NCBI RefSeq assembly: GCF_002902985.1 | Contig: NZ_CP026167.1 | Span: 372,001 to 436,000 of the forward strand | Reading direction: 5' to 3' | DNA from: Leclercia sp. LSNIH1 | Lineage (GTDB): Bacteria > Pseudomonadota > Gammaproteobacteria > Enterobacterales > Enterobacteriaceae | Length of the DNA: 64,000 nucleotides | In this document: piece by piece, positions 46,589-57,292 of the stretch | Layout: every line of letters starts with the position of its first letter | How positions within the stretch are numbered: position 1 is the stretch's first letter | The notes under the pieces: generated by a model | Databases searched by the model: none | Told to the model about the DNA's origin: nothing | The model's input: the letters and a program-made list of their open reading frames with translations, nothing else | Made by a program: the position numbers and the translations under genes

Positions 46589-47009
46589 TTTATTCTTTCC
46601 TTAATGTTATTAACCAGCAACTTTCCCGGTTGGCCATGTTTTAACAACCAGATACGCTTTACTATGAAATATATCATTCATAGACTATTTGTAAGAAACA
46701 GTGTCGACAAGACTACAGGATAAAATGACGGCCATCATTTAAGTTCGCTACATCAACCTTTCATAACTTCTAAAGATATTTATTTTCATAAAGTTAGCGC
46801 GTCGAACACGAGAAGGAATTTTATATTGAAGCTTCTATCAACGGCTAATTCTTTTCATAAAAATAAACCCACCCAATAACCAAAAGCAATTCATCATAGT
46901 TACGAATGCTTTAAGGAAATAAAAAAATATGCTTTAGGATATATAGTGTGATAAACATCATTGCCAAAAATAATAAAATAACAATATATTGATGATTCTA
47001 AATATCAGA
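46589..47009 (-). promoter_or_regulatory. AT-rich control region of the fimbrial operon
   Basis: This 421-bp stretch has no supported gene and is much richer in A/T than its surroundings, including TATATA and long A/T runs. It is the expected target for H-NS silencing. CTATGAA and TTCATAG form a 7-bp inverted repeat (46662-46683) around ATATATCA. That spacer contains TATATT on the minus strand, a possible -10 box. I found no flanking inverted repeats or recombinase gene that would suggest an invertible switch. Confidence 0.45.
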
Positions 47010-47039
47010 CAAAAAAAGGGCCCATGGGGCCCTTTTTTT
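47010..47039. terminator. Bidirectional terminator after sspB
   Basis: An A run, a GGGCCC-containing palindrome (AGGGCCC-ATG-GGGCCCT) and a T run form a symmetric terminator. The sspB stop codon lies within its T run. It ends sspA-sspB transcription on the minus strand and could also block plus-strand read-through. Confidence 0.88.
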
Positions 47040-47529
47040 ATTTCACTACACGTAACGCCGGACGCCCACCGCGTGGCGGCGGGGTGTCGTCTGGATCATC
47101 GTCGTGATCGGGCTTATCGCCATCGATAATCGACATGACCGGTTCGCTTTCACTCTCGGTCGCGCCATGCTCATCATTGAGGCTGGAAACGTCTTCATCG
47201 TAAGCCGCTTCCGGCTCAAACATGGTGCCCGCGCCGTTTTCCCGTGCGTAAATAGCCAGTACAGCAGCCAGCGGCACAGAAACCTGACGCGGAACGCCGC
47301 CAAAGCGGGCGTTAAAGCGAACTTCGTCGTTCGCCAGCTCAAGACCACCCACCGCGCGCGGCGCAATGTTCAACACAATTTGCCCGTCACGTGCATATTC
47401 CATAGGAACCTGCACGCCCGGTAACGTCACATCCACTACCAGGTGCGGCGTGAGCTGGTTATCCAGCAGCCATTCATAGAAGGCACGCAGCAGATACGGA
47501 CGGCGCGGAGAAAGCTGTGACATTTCCAC
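47038..47529 (-). CDS. sspB: ClpXP protease specificity-enhancing factor SspB
   Basis: Adaptor that binds ssrA-tagged peptides and delivers them to ClpXP. It is 163 aa. The folded substrate-binding domain (about 5-110) reads SQLSPRRPYLLRAFYEWLLDNQ onward. A long acidic, Asp/Pro-rich linker follows, then the ClpX-binding tail RGGRPALRVVK. The linker differs from E. coli in length by a couple of residues. It lies 5 bp after sspA. Confidence 0.97.
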   Translation of the reverse strand: MEMSQLSPRRPYLLRAFYEWLLDNQLTPHLVVDVTLPGVQVPMEYARDGQIVLNIAPRAVGGLELANDEVRFNARFGGVPRQVSVPLAAVLAIYARENGAGTMFEPEAAYDEDVSSLNDEHGATESESEPVMSIIDGDKPDHDDDPDDTPPPRGGRPALRVVK

Positions 47530-47534
47530 AATGA

Positions 47535-48173
47535 TTAACCCCGGCCGAGACGCATTTCACGTTCAGCTTCAGTCAGAGAAGCAAGGAAGGAGTCGCGTTC
47601 AAATACGCGCGTCATATAACCTTTGAGCTCTTTCGCACCAGGACCGCTGAATTCAACACCCAGGGTTGGCAAACGCCACAGCAGCGGAGCCAGGTAGCAA
47701 TCCACCAGGCTGAACTCATCGCTCAGGAAGAACGGACGCTGACCGAACACCGGTGCGATCGCCAGCAGCTCTTCACGCAGCTGTTTACGCGCTGCATCGG
47801 CTTCCGAAGAGGAACCGTTCGCAATGACGTTCATCAGCGTATACCAGTCTTTCTCGATACGCTGCATGTACAGACGGCTTTCCCCACGCGCAACCGGATA
47901 GACCGGCATCAGCGGCGGATGCGGGAAACGCTCATCCAGATATTCCATAATGATACGGGATTCCCACAGGGTCAGCTCACGATCCACCAGCGTTGGTACG
48001 CTCTGGCTTGGGTTGAGATCAATAAGATCCTGAGGCGGGTTATCCTTTTCCACATGCTCGATCTCAAAACTGACACCCTTCTCGGCCAGCACGATACGAA
48101 CCTGATGGCTATAAATGTCAGTAGGACCAGAAAACAGCGTCATTACCGAACGTTTGTTGGCAGCGACAGCCAT
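47535..48173 (-). CDS. sspA: Stringent starvation protein A
   Basis: RNA-polymerase-associated protein with a glutathione-S-transferase fold. It lowers H-NS levels and is needed for acid tolerance and phage P1 late transcription in E. coli. It is 212 aa with an N-terminal thioredoxin-like domain (about 10-87) and a C-terminal helical domain. The surface-pocket motif PHPPLMPVYPVARG is present. The region upstream (48174-48427, about 250 bp) holds its promoter, but I see no clear boxes. Confidence 0.97.
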   Translation of the reverse strand: MAVAANKRSVMTLFSGPTDIYSHQVRIVLAEKGVSFEIEHVEKDNPPQDLIDLNPSQSVPTLVDRELTLWESRIIMEYLDERFPHPPLMPVYPVARGESRLYMQRIEKDWYTLMNVIANGSSSEADAARKQLREELLAIAPVFGQRPFFLSDEFSLVDCYLAPLLWRLPTLGVEFSGPGAKELKGYMTRVFERDSFLASLTEAEREMRLGRG

Positions 48174-48427
48174 GAAAACCTCCAGGTATATTCAGAATTT
48201 TTACTGCTACCGGCCATACAGGCCAGCCAGATGTTTTGTTGCCCATCCCAGGGAATTCCTACTCTTGTTCAAAAAGAGAACAAAAATCGAGCATTCACCA
48301 TTATTTGGGCAGAAAAGTGGATGATAGTTTACCAGATTTTGCGACCTTTGTGGTGAGGGTATTCTGGAAATGCGGAAAAAGAGGTCAGAAAGGGCGTCTG
48401 GATGTGGATGCGTTGAGCATGAACCAT

Positions 48428-48455
48428 AAAAAAACCCGCCGAAGCGGGTTTTTCG
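48428..48455 (-). terminator. Rho-independent terminator of rplM-rpsI
   Basis: On the minus strand AACCCGC-TTCG-GCGGGTT is followed by seven T residues. The tight TTCG tetraloop marks a strong terminator 30 bp after the rpsI stop. Confidence 0.92.
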
Positions 48456-48485
48456 CAAATTGTTGTCTGCCGAAGCAGAAAGCAA

Positions 48486-48881
<396 letters not shown>

Positions 48882-48893
48882 CTATAATCCCGA

Positions 48894-49346
<453 letters not shown>

Positions 49347-49485
49347 TTACACGTTGGTGAACACCCAAACGTTTAGTAGTTGAGGTTCACACGACATTGT
49401 CCAGCAAACCTACCCCTTCGAATAGCCTATGCCGGCGCAGAGAAAGTTTTGGGAAAAAAACCTTCTTGTAACGTGGGGTCGCAAG

Positions 49486-49514
49486 ATTATAGAGAAGTCA
49501 GGGGTAAAGATCGA
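49486..49514 (-). promoter_or_regulatory. Candidate promoter for rplM-rpsI
   Basis: On the minus strand a perfect TATAAT (49486-49491) is followed by a GC-rich stretch, as in stringently controlled promoters. The -35 at 17 bp is weak (TCGATC). It predicts a leader of about 150 nt to the rplM ATG, long enough to contain the L13 autoregulatory site. Confidence 0.55.
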
Positions 49515-49558
49515 CCCTTAATTGTGATTTGAAGCGGGTTTTTACGGGGAGCCGAAAA

Positions 49559-49587
49559 GCCGGGCGGCGGTGGTGCCTTATCCGGCC
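49559..49587. repeat. Single REP element between zapE and rplM
   Basis: GCCGGGCGGCGGTGGTGCC followed by TTATCCGGCC fits the REP palindrome consensus with a bulged centre. Only one arm is present, unlike the paired BIMEs at 25504 and 30541. It lies just downstream of the zapE stop. Confidence 0.75.
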
Positions 49588-49609
49588 TTGCGCGCTTAAC
49601 GGAGGAGAT

Positions 49610-50734
49610 TTACGGCATATGCTGGCGCTTCAGATACTCTTCGCTTTGCATCTCCTGCAGGCGTGACAGGCAGCGCTGGAACTCAAACTTCAGTCGCTCC
49701 CCCTGATAGATCTCATATAAAGGCACGGCTGCGCTCACCACCAGCTTAACGTGGCGTTCGTAGAACTCATCCACCAGCGCGATAAAACGTCGGGCTTCGC
49801 TCTCCATCAACGTAGTCATCACCGGCACCTCAAACAGCATCACGGTATGGAACAGGCGCGAGAGCGCAATATAGTCATGCTGGCTGCGGGCATCGACACA
49901 GAGGGTGGCAAACGACACGGCGAGGGTCTGGTTGACGACGCCCAGCGTTTGCAGGGGACGATGGTTTACCTCCAGCACCGGGGCGTTACCCCGCTCCGCG
50001 CCGGCAAGCGCCAGCCACAGCTTGTCCATCTGCTGTTGCGTGTCGTCATTCAACGGCGAAATCCACAGATGGGCCTGGGTCAGCGTACGCAGACGGTAGT
50101 CGATGCCGGCATCCACATTCATGATGTGACAATGCTCTTTAATCGCCGCGATAGCCGGCAGGAAGCGGGCACGTTGCAGGCCGTTACGGTAGAGCTCATC
50201 TGGCGGAATGTTTGATGTCGCCACCAGGGTGATACCCCGGTCAAAGAGCGCTTTCATTAATCCGCCCAGCAGCATGGCGTCGGTAATATCCGAGACAAAA
50301 AACTCATCGAAGCAGAGCACATCGGTTTCAGCTTTAAAACGCTCAGCGATGATATCCAGCGGATCGCTCTGCCCCTGCAGGGCCGTCAGCTCTTCATGCA
50401 CCCGCAGCATAAAGCGGTGAAAGTGCAGACGCTGCTTACGCGTCCCCGGCAGGCTCTGGTAAAAAAGATCCATCAGCCAGGTTTTGCCGCGCCCGACGCC
50501 CCCCCACATATATAAGCCGCGCACTGGCGTGACGCTCTGCGGCGCTTTCTTGCCCAACAACCGTCCAAATGCGGCTTTTAACCCACCGGAAGGCGCAGCT
50601 TCGGCTGGCCGGGCCGTCAGCTCATGCCAGATGCCGTCCAGACGGCTTACCGCTTCACGCTGTACCTCATCTGGCTGGTGGGAGCCCTCGCTCAGGGCCT
50701 GTTGATAACGCGATGTAGGGGAGAGACTTTGCAT
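49610..50734 (-). CDS. zapE: Cell division protein ZapE (AFG1-like ATPase)
   Basis: Z-ring-associated AAA-type ATPase that appears during constriction under low-oxygen conditions in E. coli. It is 374 aa. Walker A is GGVGRGKTW (about 74-82), Walker B is VLCFDEFFVSD, and the sensor region is TSNIPPDELYRNGLQRARFLPAI. It matches the LACE1/AFG1 family throughout. It diverges from zapG, with 190 bp between them. Confidence 0.95.
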   Translation of the reverse strand: MQSLSPTSRYQQALSEGSHQPDEVQREAVSRLDGIWHELTARPAEAAPSGGLKAAFGRLLGKKAPQSVTPVRGLYMWGGVGRGKTWLMDLFYQSLPGTRKQRLHFHRFMLRVHEELTALQGQSDPLDIIAERFKAETDVLCFDEFFVSDITDAMLLGGLMKALFDRGITLVATSNIPPDELYRNGLQRARFLPAIAAIKEHCHIMNVDAGIDYRLRTLTQAHLWISPLNDDTQQQMDKLWLALAGAERGNAPVLEVNHRPLQTLGVVNQTLAVSFATLCVDARSQHDYIALSRLFHTVMLFEVPVMTTLMESEARRFIALVDEFYERHVKLVVSAAVPLYEIYQGERLKFEFQRCLSRLQEMQSEEYLKRQHMP

Positions 50735-50924
50735 AATGTTATTGTTATTCCTTCAATTAATACCCGTCATACTGCTCAGTTGACGAAAAAAAGGCCGTTC
50801 TACAGTACGCGATGATGCGGCGGGATTCCACTTCTAAGGAAATAGCGGTTATAGTGGCATAATCAGGCCCTGGCATGGAGCCGAGCCAACACCCTACGGA
50901 ACCACAAGACAACGGGAGAAGTTC

Positions 50925-51323
50925 ATGACCTGGGAATATGCGCTAATTGGTTTAGTCGTCGGCATCGCTATCGGCGCCGTGGCCATGCGTTTTGGTAATC
51001 GCAAATTGCGTCAGCAACAGGCGTTGCAGTACGAACTGGAAAAGAACAAAGCTGAACTGGACGAGTATCGTGAAGAGCTGGTCAGCCACTTTGCTCAGAG
51101 CGCCGAGCTGCTGGACAACATGGCGCATGACTACCGTCAGCTTTATCAGCACATGGCGAAAAGCTCCAGCAGCCTGCTGCCGGAGATGAGCGCGGAAAAC
51201 AATCCGTTCCGTAACCGTCTGGCCGAGTCCGAAGCCAGTAACGATCAAGCGCCTGTACAGATGCCACGTGACTACTCCGAAGGGGCTTCCGGCCTGCTGC
51301 GCGGTGGCGCAAAGCGCGACTAA
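50925..51323 (+). CDS. zapG: Cell-envelope division protein ZapG/YhcB
   Basis: A 132-aa inner-membrane protein (DUF1043) linked in E. coli to division, cell-envelope balance and cell shape. One N-terminal transmembrane helix (about 3-21) is followed by a long cytoplasmic coiled coil (about 25-90), then a flexible polar tail (SGLLRGGAKRD). It precedes degQ by 170 bp. A GGGAGAAG ribosome site lies before the ATG. Confidence 0.93.
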   Translation: MTWEYALIGLVVGIAIGAVAMRFGNRKLRQQQALQYELEKNKAELDEYREELVSHFAQSAELLDNMAHDYRQLYQHMAKSSSSLLPEMSAENNPFRNRLAESEASNDQAPVQMPRDYSEGASGLLRGGAKRD

Positions 51324-51493
51324 TCGCAGATCGAAAATAAATTTTACGGGCGCAGCCTTTGCGCCCGTCCTTTCTTCCTGACCCCAGCTATTATTTAGTC
51401 AAACACCTCATTGTTCAGCGTTTTAAAATTCAATAACATCAGTCTGTTTCAGGGCCGTTATCCCTTCATTCCAGGTTGCGAGAGCCAGCAAAA

Positions 51494-52861
51494 ATGAACA
51501 AAAAAAATCAGCTGTTGAGCGCGTTAGCATTGAGTATCGGTTTATCCCTGTCGGCCTCGTATCCGCTGGCTGCCGCACTCCCTTCGCAGGTTCCCGGCGA
51601 GGCCGCCCTGCCGAGCCTGGCGCCAATGCTGGAGAAAGTCCTGCCCGCCGTCGTAAGCGTGCAGGTCGAAGGCACCGCGGTGCAAAGCCAGCGTATTCCG
51701 GAAGAGTTGAAGAAGTATTTTGGCGATGAAGCTCCTGACCAGCAGGGACAGCCCTTTGAAGGTCTGGGCTCCGGGGTCATCATCGACGCCGCGAAGGGCT
51801 ATGTCCTGACCAATAACCACGTCATCAGCCATGCCGATAAAATCAGCGTGCAGATGAATGATGGCCGGGAGTTTGATGCCAAACTGATTGGCGGTGACGA
51901 TCAGAGCGATATCGCCCTGCTGCAGTTGCAAAACCCAACCGGCCTGACGCAAATCGCCATTGCTGACTCCGATAAACTACGCGTCGGCGATTTCGCGGTG
52001 GCGGTGGGTAACCCCTTCGGCCTCGGCCAGACCGCCACCTCCGGCATTATCTCCGCGCTGGGCCGCAGTGGGCTGAATCTTGAAGGGCTGGAAAACTTTA
52101 TCCAGACCGACGCCTCCATTAACCGGGGTAACTCCGGCGGCGCGCTGCTGAACCTGAACGGCGAGCTGATTGGCATTAACACCGCCATTCTTGCCCCTGG
52201 CGGCGGCAGCGTCGGGATTGGCTTTGCCATTCCCAGCAACATGGCCCGCACGCTGGCCCAGCAGCTGATTGAATTTGGCGAAGTGAAACGTGGCCTGCTG
52301 GGTATTAAAGGCACCGAGATGAGTGCGGATATCGCCAAAGCGTTTAACCTGAACGTGCAGCGCGGCGCCTTCGTCAGCGAAGTGTTGCCGAATTCCGGTT
52401 CCGCAAAAGCGGGCGTGAAATCCGGGGACGTGATTGTCAGCCTGAATGATAAACCGTTAAGTAGCTTTGCCGAACTGCGTTCGCGCATCGCCACCACGGA
52501 GCCGGGTGCGACGGTTAAGCTCGGCATTTTGCGTGACGGGAAGCCGCTGGATCTGCAGGTCACGCTCGATAAAAGCACCTCTTCTTCGGCCAGCGCAGAG
52601 ATGATTGCTCCCGCGCTACAGGGGGCGACCTTAAGCGACGGACAGTTAAAAGACGGCACCAAAGGCATCACCCTCGAAAGCGTCGAGAAGAGCAGTCCTG
52701 CCGCGCAGGCTGGGCTTCATCAGGACGATGTGATTATCGGGGTGAACCGCGTTCGCGTGCAGTCTATCGCCGAAATGCGCAAGGTGCTGGAGAGCAAACC
52801 TACCGTTATCGCCCTGCAGATCGTGCGTGGTAACGATACGCTCTATATTCTGCTGCGCTAA
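51494..52861 (+). CDS. degQ: Periplasmic serine endoprotease DegQ
   Basis: HtrA-family protease and chaperone of the periplasm. It is 455 aa, with signal peptide 1-27 ending PLAA. The catalytic triad is His109, Asp139 and Ser214 (GNSGGA). Two PDZ domains follow (about 255-350 and 365-455). Compared with DegP its regulatory loop LA is short (ELKKYFGDEAPDQQGQPFEG), typical of DegQ. The start MNKKNQLLSA is preferred over an ATG six codons upstream. Confidence 0.97.
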   Translation: MNKKNQLLSALALSIGLSLSASYPLAAALPSQVPGEAALPSLAPMLEKVLPAVVSVQVEGTAVQSQRIPEELKKYFGDEAPDQQGQPFEGLGSGVIIDAAKGYVLTNNHVISHADKISVQMNDGREFDAKLIGGDDQSDIALLQLQNPTGLTQIAIADSDKLRVGDFAVAVGNPFGLGQTATSGIISALGRSGLNLEGLENFIQTDASINRGNSGGALLNLNGELIGINTAILAPGGGSVGIGFAIPSNMARTLAQQLIEFGEVKRGLLGIKGTEMSADIAKAFNLNVQRGAFVSEVLPNSGSAKAGVKSGDVIVSLNDKPLSSFAELRSRIATTEPGATVKLGILRDGKPLDLQVTLDKSTSSSASAEMIAPALQGATLSDGQLKDGTKGITLESVEKSSPAAQAGLHQDDVIIGVNRVRVQSIAEMRKVLESKPTVIALQIVRGNDTLYILLR

Positions 52862-52872
52862 GCCTGTACCTG

Positions 52873-52901
52873 TCCGGACATCGCCCCGTGTGATGTCCGG
52901 A
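52873..52901. terminator. Hairpin between degQ and degS
   Basis: TCCGGACATC and GATGTCCGGA make a perfect 10-bp stem with a 9-nt loop, 11 bp after degQ. It has no T run, so partial attenuation or 3'-end protection is more likely than full termination. The two genes are 88 bp apart. Confidence 0.55.
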
Positions 52902-52949
52902 TAAGTCATGTTATGCTGCTTGCGTTCTCCCTTTAACGACGCCCGTATC

Positions 52950-54017
52950 ATGGTTTTTAAGCTCATTCGTTCGGTCGCCATCGGCCTGGTAGTAGGTGGC
53001 CTGTTACTGGCCGCGATGCCCTCTTTACGTCAGTTCAATCAGCTGGCTGCGCCGCAGTTCGACAGCGCAGATGAAACGCCTGCCAGTTATAACCAGGCAG
53101 TACGCCGCGCCGCCCCTGCGGTGGTTAACGTCTATAACCGTGGGCTGAACAGCACCAGCCATAATCAGTTGGAGATCCGCACCCTTGGCTCCGGGGTGAT
53201 TATGGATGAACGCGGCTACATTATTACCAACAAACATGTGATCAACGATGCCGATCAAATCATCGTGGCGCTGCAGGATGGCCGCGTCTTTGAGGCATTG
53301 CTCGTGGGCTCCGACAGTCTGACGGATCTGGCAGTCCTCAAAATCAACGCCACGGGCGGCCTGCCCGTTATCCCCATCAACCGTAAGCGGACGCCCCATA
53401 TCGGCGACGTGGTGCTGGCCATTGGCAACCCCTATAACCTGGGACAAACCATTACCCAGGGGATCATCAGCGCAACCGGGCGTATCGGCCTGAACCCATC
53501 CGGACGGCAGAACTTCCTGCAGACGGACGCCTCCATCAACCATGGCAACTCCGGCGGCGCGCTGGTGAATTCGCTGGGCGAACTGATGGGCATCAACACC
53601 CTCTCGTTTGATAAGAGCAACGACGGGGAAACACCCGAAGGGATCGGCTTCGCCATCCCGTTCCAGCTCGCCAACAAGATTATGGATAAGCTGATTCGCG
53701 ACGGACGCGTGATCCGCGGCTACATTGGTATTGGCGGGCGTGAGATTGCTCCGTTGCATTCTCAGGGTGGCGGAATCGATCAGATCCAGGGGATTGTAGT
53801 GAACGAAGTGACCCCTGGCGGCCCAGCGGCAGAAGCGGGTATCAGGGTCAACGACGTGATTGTCTCGGTGAACGGCAAACCGGCCGTATCGGCGCTGGAA
53901 ACCATGGATCAGGTGGCAGAGATCAGGCCAGGCTCTATCATCCCGGTGGAAGTGATGCGTGATGATAAGAAACTGACCCTGCAGGTGACCATTCAGGAAT
54001 ATCCGGCCACCAACTGA
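52950..54017 (+). CDS. degS: Site-1 protease DegS for the sigma-E response
   Basis: Inner-membrane-anchored HtrA protease that senses exposed outer-membrane-protein C-termini through its PDZ domain and cleaves RseA. From MVFKLIRSVAIG it is 355 aa. A single transmembrane anchor spans about 7-27. The catalytic residues His96, Asp126 and Ser201 are at the E. coli positions, and one PDZ domain follows (about 255-350). The C-terminal QEYPATN matches E. coli. Upstream in-frame codons (MLCCLRSPF) are in the intergenic leader. Confidence 0.97.
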   Translation: MVFKLIRSVAIGLVVGGLLLAAMPSLRQFNQLAAPQFDSADETPASYNQAVRRAAPAVVNVYNRGLNSTSHNQLEIRTLGSGVIMDERGYIITNKHVINDADQIIVALQDGRVFEALLVGSDSLTDLAVLKINATGGLPVIPINRKRTPHIGDVVLAIGNPYNLGQTITQGIISATGRIGLNPSGRQNFLQTDASINHGNSGGALVNSLGELMGINTLSFDKSNDGETPEGIGFAIPFQLANKIMDKLIRDGRVIRGYIGIGGREIAPLHSQGGGIDQIQGIVVNEVTPGGPAAEAGIRVNDVIVSVNGKPAVSALETMDQVAEIRPGSIIPVEVMRDDKKLTLQVTIQEYPATN

Positions 54018-54029
54018 GTTGGCAGGCAT

Positions 54030-54060
54030 AAAAAAACCGGAGTTCATGCTCCGGTTTTTT
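54030..54060. terminator. Bidirectional terminator between degS and mdh
   Basis: An A run, ACCGGAG-TTCATG-CTCCGGT and a T run are symmetric on the two strands, so one hairpin ends both convergent transcripts. Confidence 0.92.
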
Positions 54061-54085
54061 ATTGCCCTGACGGGAAGCGCGTCGC

Positions 54086-55090
<1,005 letters not shown>

Positions 55091-55363
55091 TCAATAAATA
55101 CAATCGTGATGTATCAGGAATTAGCGGTCACGCGCTTTTCGCTTCTGCCGGAAAGCTATCGGGCGTTATGCGATAACTAAGCAACGAATCAAGAGGTGGT
55201 TACAATACACCCTCGCCAGCCACCAAAACAACATCAATTTGATAACATTTAATTTACTTTTAAGCTTATTTGCGAGGCGTGACGCAGGCATGTTCCTTGA
55301 TAACGAATTTTGATAAAATTACTCCCTTTCATAACATTATTTCAGCCTAACATTGGGCAGATA

Positions 55364-55402
55364 ATTTGCATAAAAATTCATCCATGTGCATAATAATGTT
55401 GT
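55364..55402 (+). promoter_or_regulatory. argR promoter overlapped by two ARG boxes
   Basis: TTGCAT (55366-55371) and CATAAT (55389-55394) are 17 bp apart. Two imperfect ARG boxes, one around TTTGCATAAAAATTCAT and one around TGTGCATAATAATGTTGT, lie on the same bases with 3 bp between them, the spacing used by the ArgR hexamer. This is direct sequence support for autoregulation of argR. The rest of the 404-bp gap holds the mdh promoter region, which I could not resolve further. Confidence 0.8.
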
Positions 55403-55425
55403 TTCTACCGCTATATTTCGGGTGA

Positions 55426-55899
<474 letters not shown>

Positions 55900-56277
55900 T
55901 CCTCTTCCCTGCCGCCGCTCGCGGCGGGGAACCTTCTGCTCCCGCCCCGTTTCACCCTACAATCTGTTATCTGTAATTTAACAAATAGTGCGTTTTTCTG
56001 CCTCATTGCTTTTACACAGCGAATGATAAACCACAAGATCGCACAAATAATCAAAGTTACGTATCTTATTAATTTCAATAGAAATAACTGCTCAAGCCCC
56101 GCTTATCTCCCTGCTTTTTATTTCTCTTAGTTATATAAAATCCCTTGTTTAATTCTTGATCACCCAAGAAACAATTAGCATGGTATTAATTTATGTCGTT
56201 ATTAGTGTATACTTGATTTTGTGATGAGGGTCACGAAACGACGACCCCAGTAAAAGAATATGACGAGGAAAAGAATC
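55900..56277 (+). promoter_or_regulatory. argR-yhcN intergenic region
   Basis: These 378 bp hold no supported gene. The first part has a GC-rich imperfect palindrome after argR (GCCGCCGCTCGCGGCGG), probably its terminator. The second part is AT-rich. TTCTTG-ATCACC-CAAGAA (56153-56170) is a perfect 6-bp inverted repeat that may be an operator. A candidate -10 TATACT lies at 56208-56213, about 65 bp before yhcN. In E. coli yhcN responds to acid and peroxide stress. Confidence 0.45.
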
Positions 56278-56541
56278 ATGAAAATCAAAACTACCGTAGC
56301 CACACTAAGCATTCTCTCTGTCCTGTCTTTCGGCGCCTTTGCTGCTGATGCGATCAACGCCGAGCAGGCTCAGTCTCGTGAATCTATCGGTACCGTTTCT
56401 ATCGGTGCGATCGGAACCTCTCCGATGGACATGAACCAGATGCTGAACAAAAAAGCGCAGGAACAGGGTGCCTCTTCCTATCGCGTTATCGAAGCGCGTA
56501 CAGGTGACCACTGGCATGCAACTGCTGAGCTGTACAAATAA
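56278..56541 (+). CDS. yhcN: YhcN/BhsA-family periplasmic stress protein
   Basis: An 87-aa DUF1471 protein with signal peptide 1-22 (ending AFA|ADA). Family members are small secreted proteins linked to stress, biofilm and acid response. The conserved end GDHWHATAELYK is present. From MKIKTTVATLSILSV the N-terminus aligns with E. coli YhcN over its whole length. A GAGGAAAAG site precedes the start. Confidence 0.92.
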   Translation: MKIKTTVATLSILSVLSFGAFAADAINAEQAQSRESIGTVSIGAIGTSPMDMNQMLNKKAQEQGASSYRVIEARTGDHWHATAELYK

Positions 56542-56653
56542 GTCGTACCGAGTATTACCCGTACTACCCGATATCTCTGTTCAACGGCACCAGGCATAAA
56601 AATAGCAGCACAACCCTTCTTGCCGTTGAGCCTGCACTCCAGGAGTAAAGACT

Positions 56654-56917
56654 ATGAACACTAAATTAATTATCGCCGCTGGTTTCGCTTCCGTTCTCTC
56701 ATTTGGTGCCAGCGCTGCTGTACATCAGGTAAACGCCGACCAGGCGCAAGGCCTGCAATCTATGGGGAGCATCTCCGTAAGTGAAGTGGCCGGCTCGCCG
56801 ATGGATGTCCGTCAGGCTCTGGCCGCAAAAGCTGAAAAAGCGGGCGCCAGCAGCTATCGCGTTACTGAGCTCAACACCGGTGACCACTGGCACGCGACCG
56901 CTGAGTTGTACAAATAA
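56654..56917 (+). CDS. Second YhcN-type DUF1471 protein (tandem paralogue)
   Basis: An 87-aa protein, exactly the length of the gene before it. The signal peptide is 1-21 (ending ASA|AV). Shared features are SFGA near the signal end, NAEQAQ/NADQAQ, SPMD and the identical end GDHWHATAELYK. The middle is clearly diverged, so this is an old duplication. It has its own CCAGGAG ribosome site, and the 112-bp gap after yhcN lacks a clear terminator, so co-transcription is likely. A terminator follows this gene. E. coli K-12 has only one copy here. Confidence 0.87.
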   Translation: MNTKLIIAAGFASVLSFGASAAVHQVNADQAQGLQSMGSISVSEVAGSPMDVRQALAAKAEKAGASSYRVTELNTGDHWHATAELYK

Positions 56918-56943
56918 ACCCTCGTCGTATTGATATACGACTT

Positions 56944-56968
56944 GCCCCTGCTTCGCAGGGGCTTTTTT
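56944..56968 (+). terminator. Rho-independent terminator after the yhcN pair
   Basis: GCCCCTG-CTTCG-CAGGGGC followed by TTTTTT, 27 bp after the second gene. It also separates the pair from the convergent yhcO. Confidence 0.92.
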
Positions 56969-56978
56969 ATATCCTGCA

Positions 56979-57248
56979 CTAATGTACGTTAAAGCGAATC
57001 TGCCCCTCCAGCTCCTCTTCCGCCTCATCAAACAGCAGGATCAGCGCCCCAAAGCGTCTGCGCAGCTTTTCCGGTAAATGGATGAATTCGATTTCAAGCG
57101 GTAGCGGCAACTGGCTGCTGGTCACTATTTCCCACAGGGAGTCCAGATCCGTCACCCTCTCTTGCCCTATACCGAAGGTCCGTGAAAACTCACGGTAGAA
57201 CGCCTCCTGACTGTCAATTTCATCAAAATCAAACGTATAGATATTCAT
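56979..57248 (-). CDS. yhcO: Barstar-family protein YhcO
   Basis: An 89-aa protein of the barstar (RNase inhibitor) family, with no known target in E. coli. The barstar-like start is [21 protein letters not shown], with an acidic surface and the conserved DLDSLWEIV stretch. It ends [13 protein letters not shown]. The chosen start at 57248 lies 45 bp after the aldehyde dehydrogenase stop, so the two genes do not overlap and may share a transcript. No barnase-like gene is present. Confidence 0.87.
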   Translation of the reverse strand: MNIYTFDFDEIDSQEAFYREFSRTFGIGQERVTDLDSLWEIVTSSQLPLPLEIEFIHLPEKLRRRFGALILLFDEAEEELEGQIRFNVH

Positions 57249-57292
57249 GCCAGCCACCCCGTCCAGGTGAGCGGCTTCTGCCGCTCTGCCAA

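Noticed and set aside
46589..47009. Possible invertible (fimS-like) promoter switch
   Set aside because: No pair of inverted repeats flanks a promoter-sized segment, and no tyrosine recombinase gene lies nearby.
51494..54017. degQ-degS as a recent tandem duplication
   Set aside because: The proteins differ in anchor, PDZ number and loop structure. This is the ancient arrangement found across Enterobacteriaceae.
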